The notes beneath the pieces were generated by a model. It was given only the letters and a program-made list of their open reading frames with translations, made no database searches and was not told the DNA's origin. Source: an uncultured Clostridia bacterium (lineage in GTDB: Bacteria > Bacillota > Clostridia > Oscillospirales > Acutalibacteraceae). Taken from it: 5,809 bases of DNA. Shown in pieces: positions 5,677 through 5,809 of this stretch (positions within the stretch are counted from its first letter, which is position 1; each line of letters begins with the position of its first letter). The position numbers and the translations under genes were made by a program. The stretch lies in assembly GCA_946405565.1 (NCBI GenBank), contig CAMJHU010000155.1, positions 1 through 5,809 on the forward strand, given 5' to 3'.

Positions 5677-5682
5677 AGGGAT

Positions 5683-5692
5683 TCACCTCTTT
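5683..5692 (-). promoter_or_regulatory. Ribosome binding site deciding the TTG start of the HEAT gene
   Basis: AAAGAGGTGA differs from the ideal AAGGAGGTGA at one position and ends 6 nt before TTG 5676. It fixes a start that has no ATG alternative. Confidence 0.75.
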
Positions 5693-5719
5693 CCCCTTTT
5701 GCTTCTGTATGATAATTCC

Positions 5720-5748
5720 ATTATATAAGAACCTCTCACGCTTTTCAA
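5720..5748 (-). promoter_or_regulatory. Promoter of the HEAT-repeat gene
   Basis: On the minus strand, -35 TTGAAA (5748-5743) and a perfect -10 TATAAT (5725-5720) are separated by exactly 17 bp. Transcription would start near 5713, giving a leader of about 37 nt. Nothing recognisable lies between 5749 and the right edge. Confidence 0.85.
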
Positions 5749-5809
5749 GCAGATATTCTGAATGTTTCCTTTCCTGCCATTTGAAATCTGCGTTTCTTCA
5801 AAAGTTCTT

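Overview
The window looks like a chromosomal segment of a moderately GC-rich Gram-positive anaerobe, most likely a Clostridia/Oscillospiraceae-type gut bacterium. This rests on strong AGGAGG-type ribosome binding sites, TTG and GTG starts, a Firmicutes-type rpsB promoter, a membrane-anchored 22-residue leucine-rich-repeat (LRR) protein, and a short palindromic repeat of a kind I associate with this group. Genus-level placement is not possible from the sequence alone.

Layout, left to right. On the minus strand, the 5' end of rpsB (ribosomal protein S2) runs off the left edge. Behind it lies a leader of about 180 nt with a large stem, an attenuator-like terminator hairpin and a near-consensus promoter. 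After a spacer, the plus strand carries a type II membrane protein: a long disordered basic N-terminus, one membrane helix, then extracellular LRRs. A clear intrinsic terminator ends it. Next on the plus strand is tcdA, encoding a tRNA threonylcarbamoyladenosine dehydratase of the E1/ThiF superfamily.

tcdA converges with a minus-strand group, only 6 bp separating the two stop codons. Reading in the minus direction this group is: a HEAT-repeat protein with its own strong promoter; a 146-bp MITE-like element inserted at the HEAT gene's stop codon; an LD-carboxypeptidase (ldcA, S66 family) with an intact catalytic triad; and, 32 bp later, a class A beta-lactamase-fold protein. The last protein has lost the catalytic Ser and Lys (GMAH where SxxK is expected) and the SDN motif, and it has no signal peptide.

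The genes are mostly housekeeping (translation, tRNA modification, murein peptide turnover). I see no phage, CRISPR array, tRNA or obvious defence island. The observations most worth following are the likely dead beta-lactamase paired with ldcA, the rpsB leader with mutually exclusive pairings, and the MITE with its target duplication. I did not find convincing evidence of a wholly new system.
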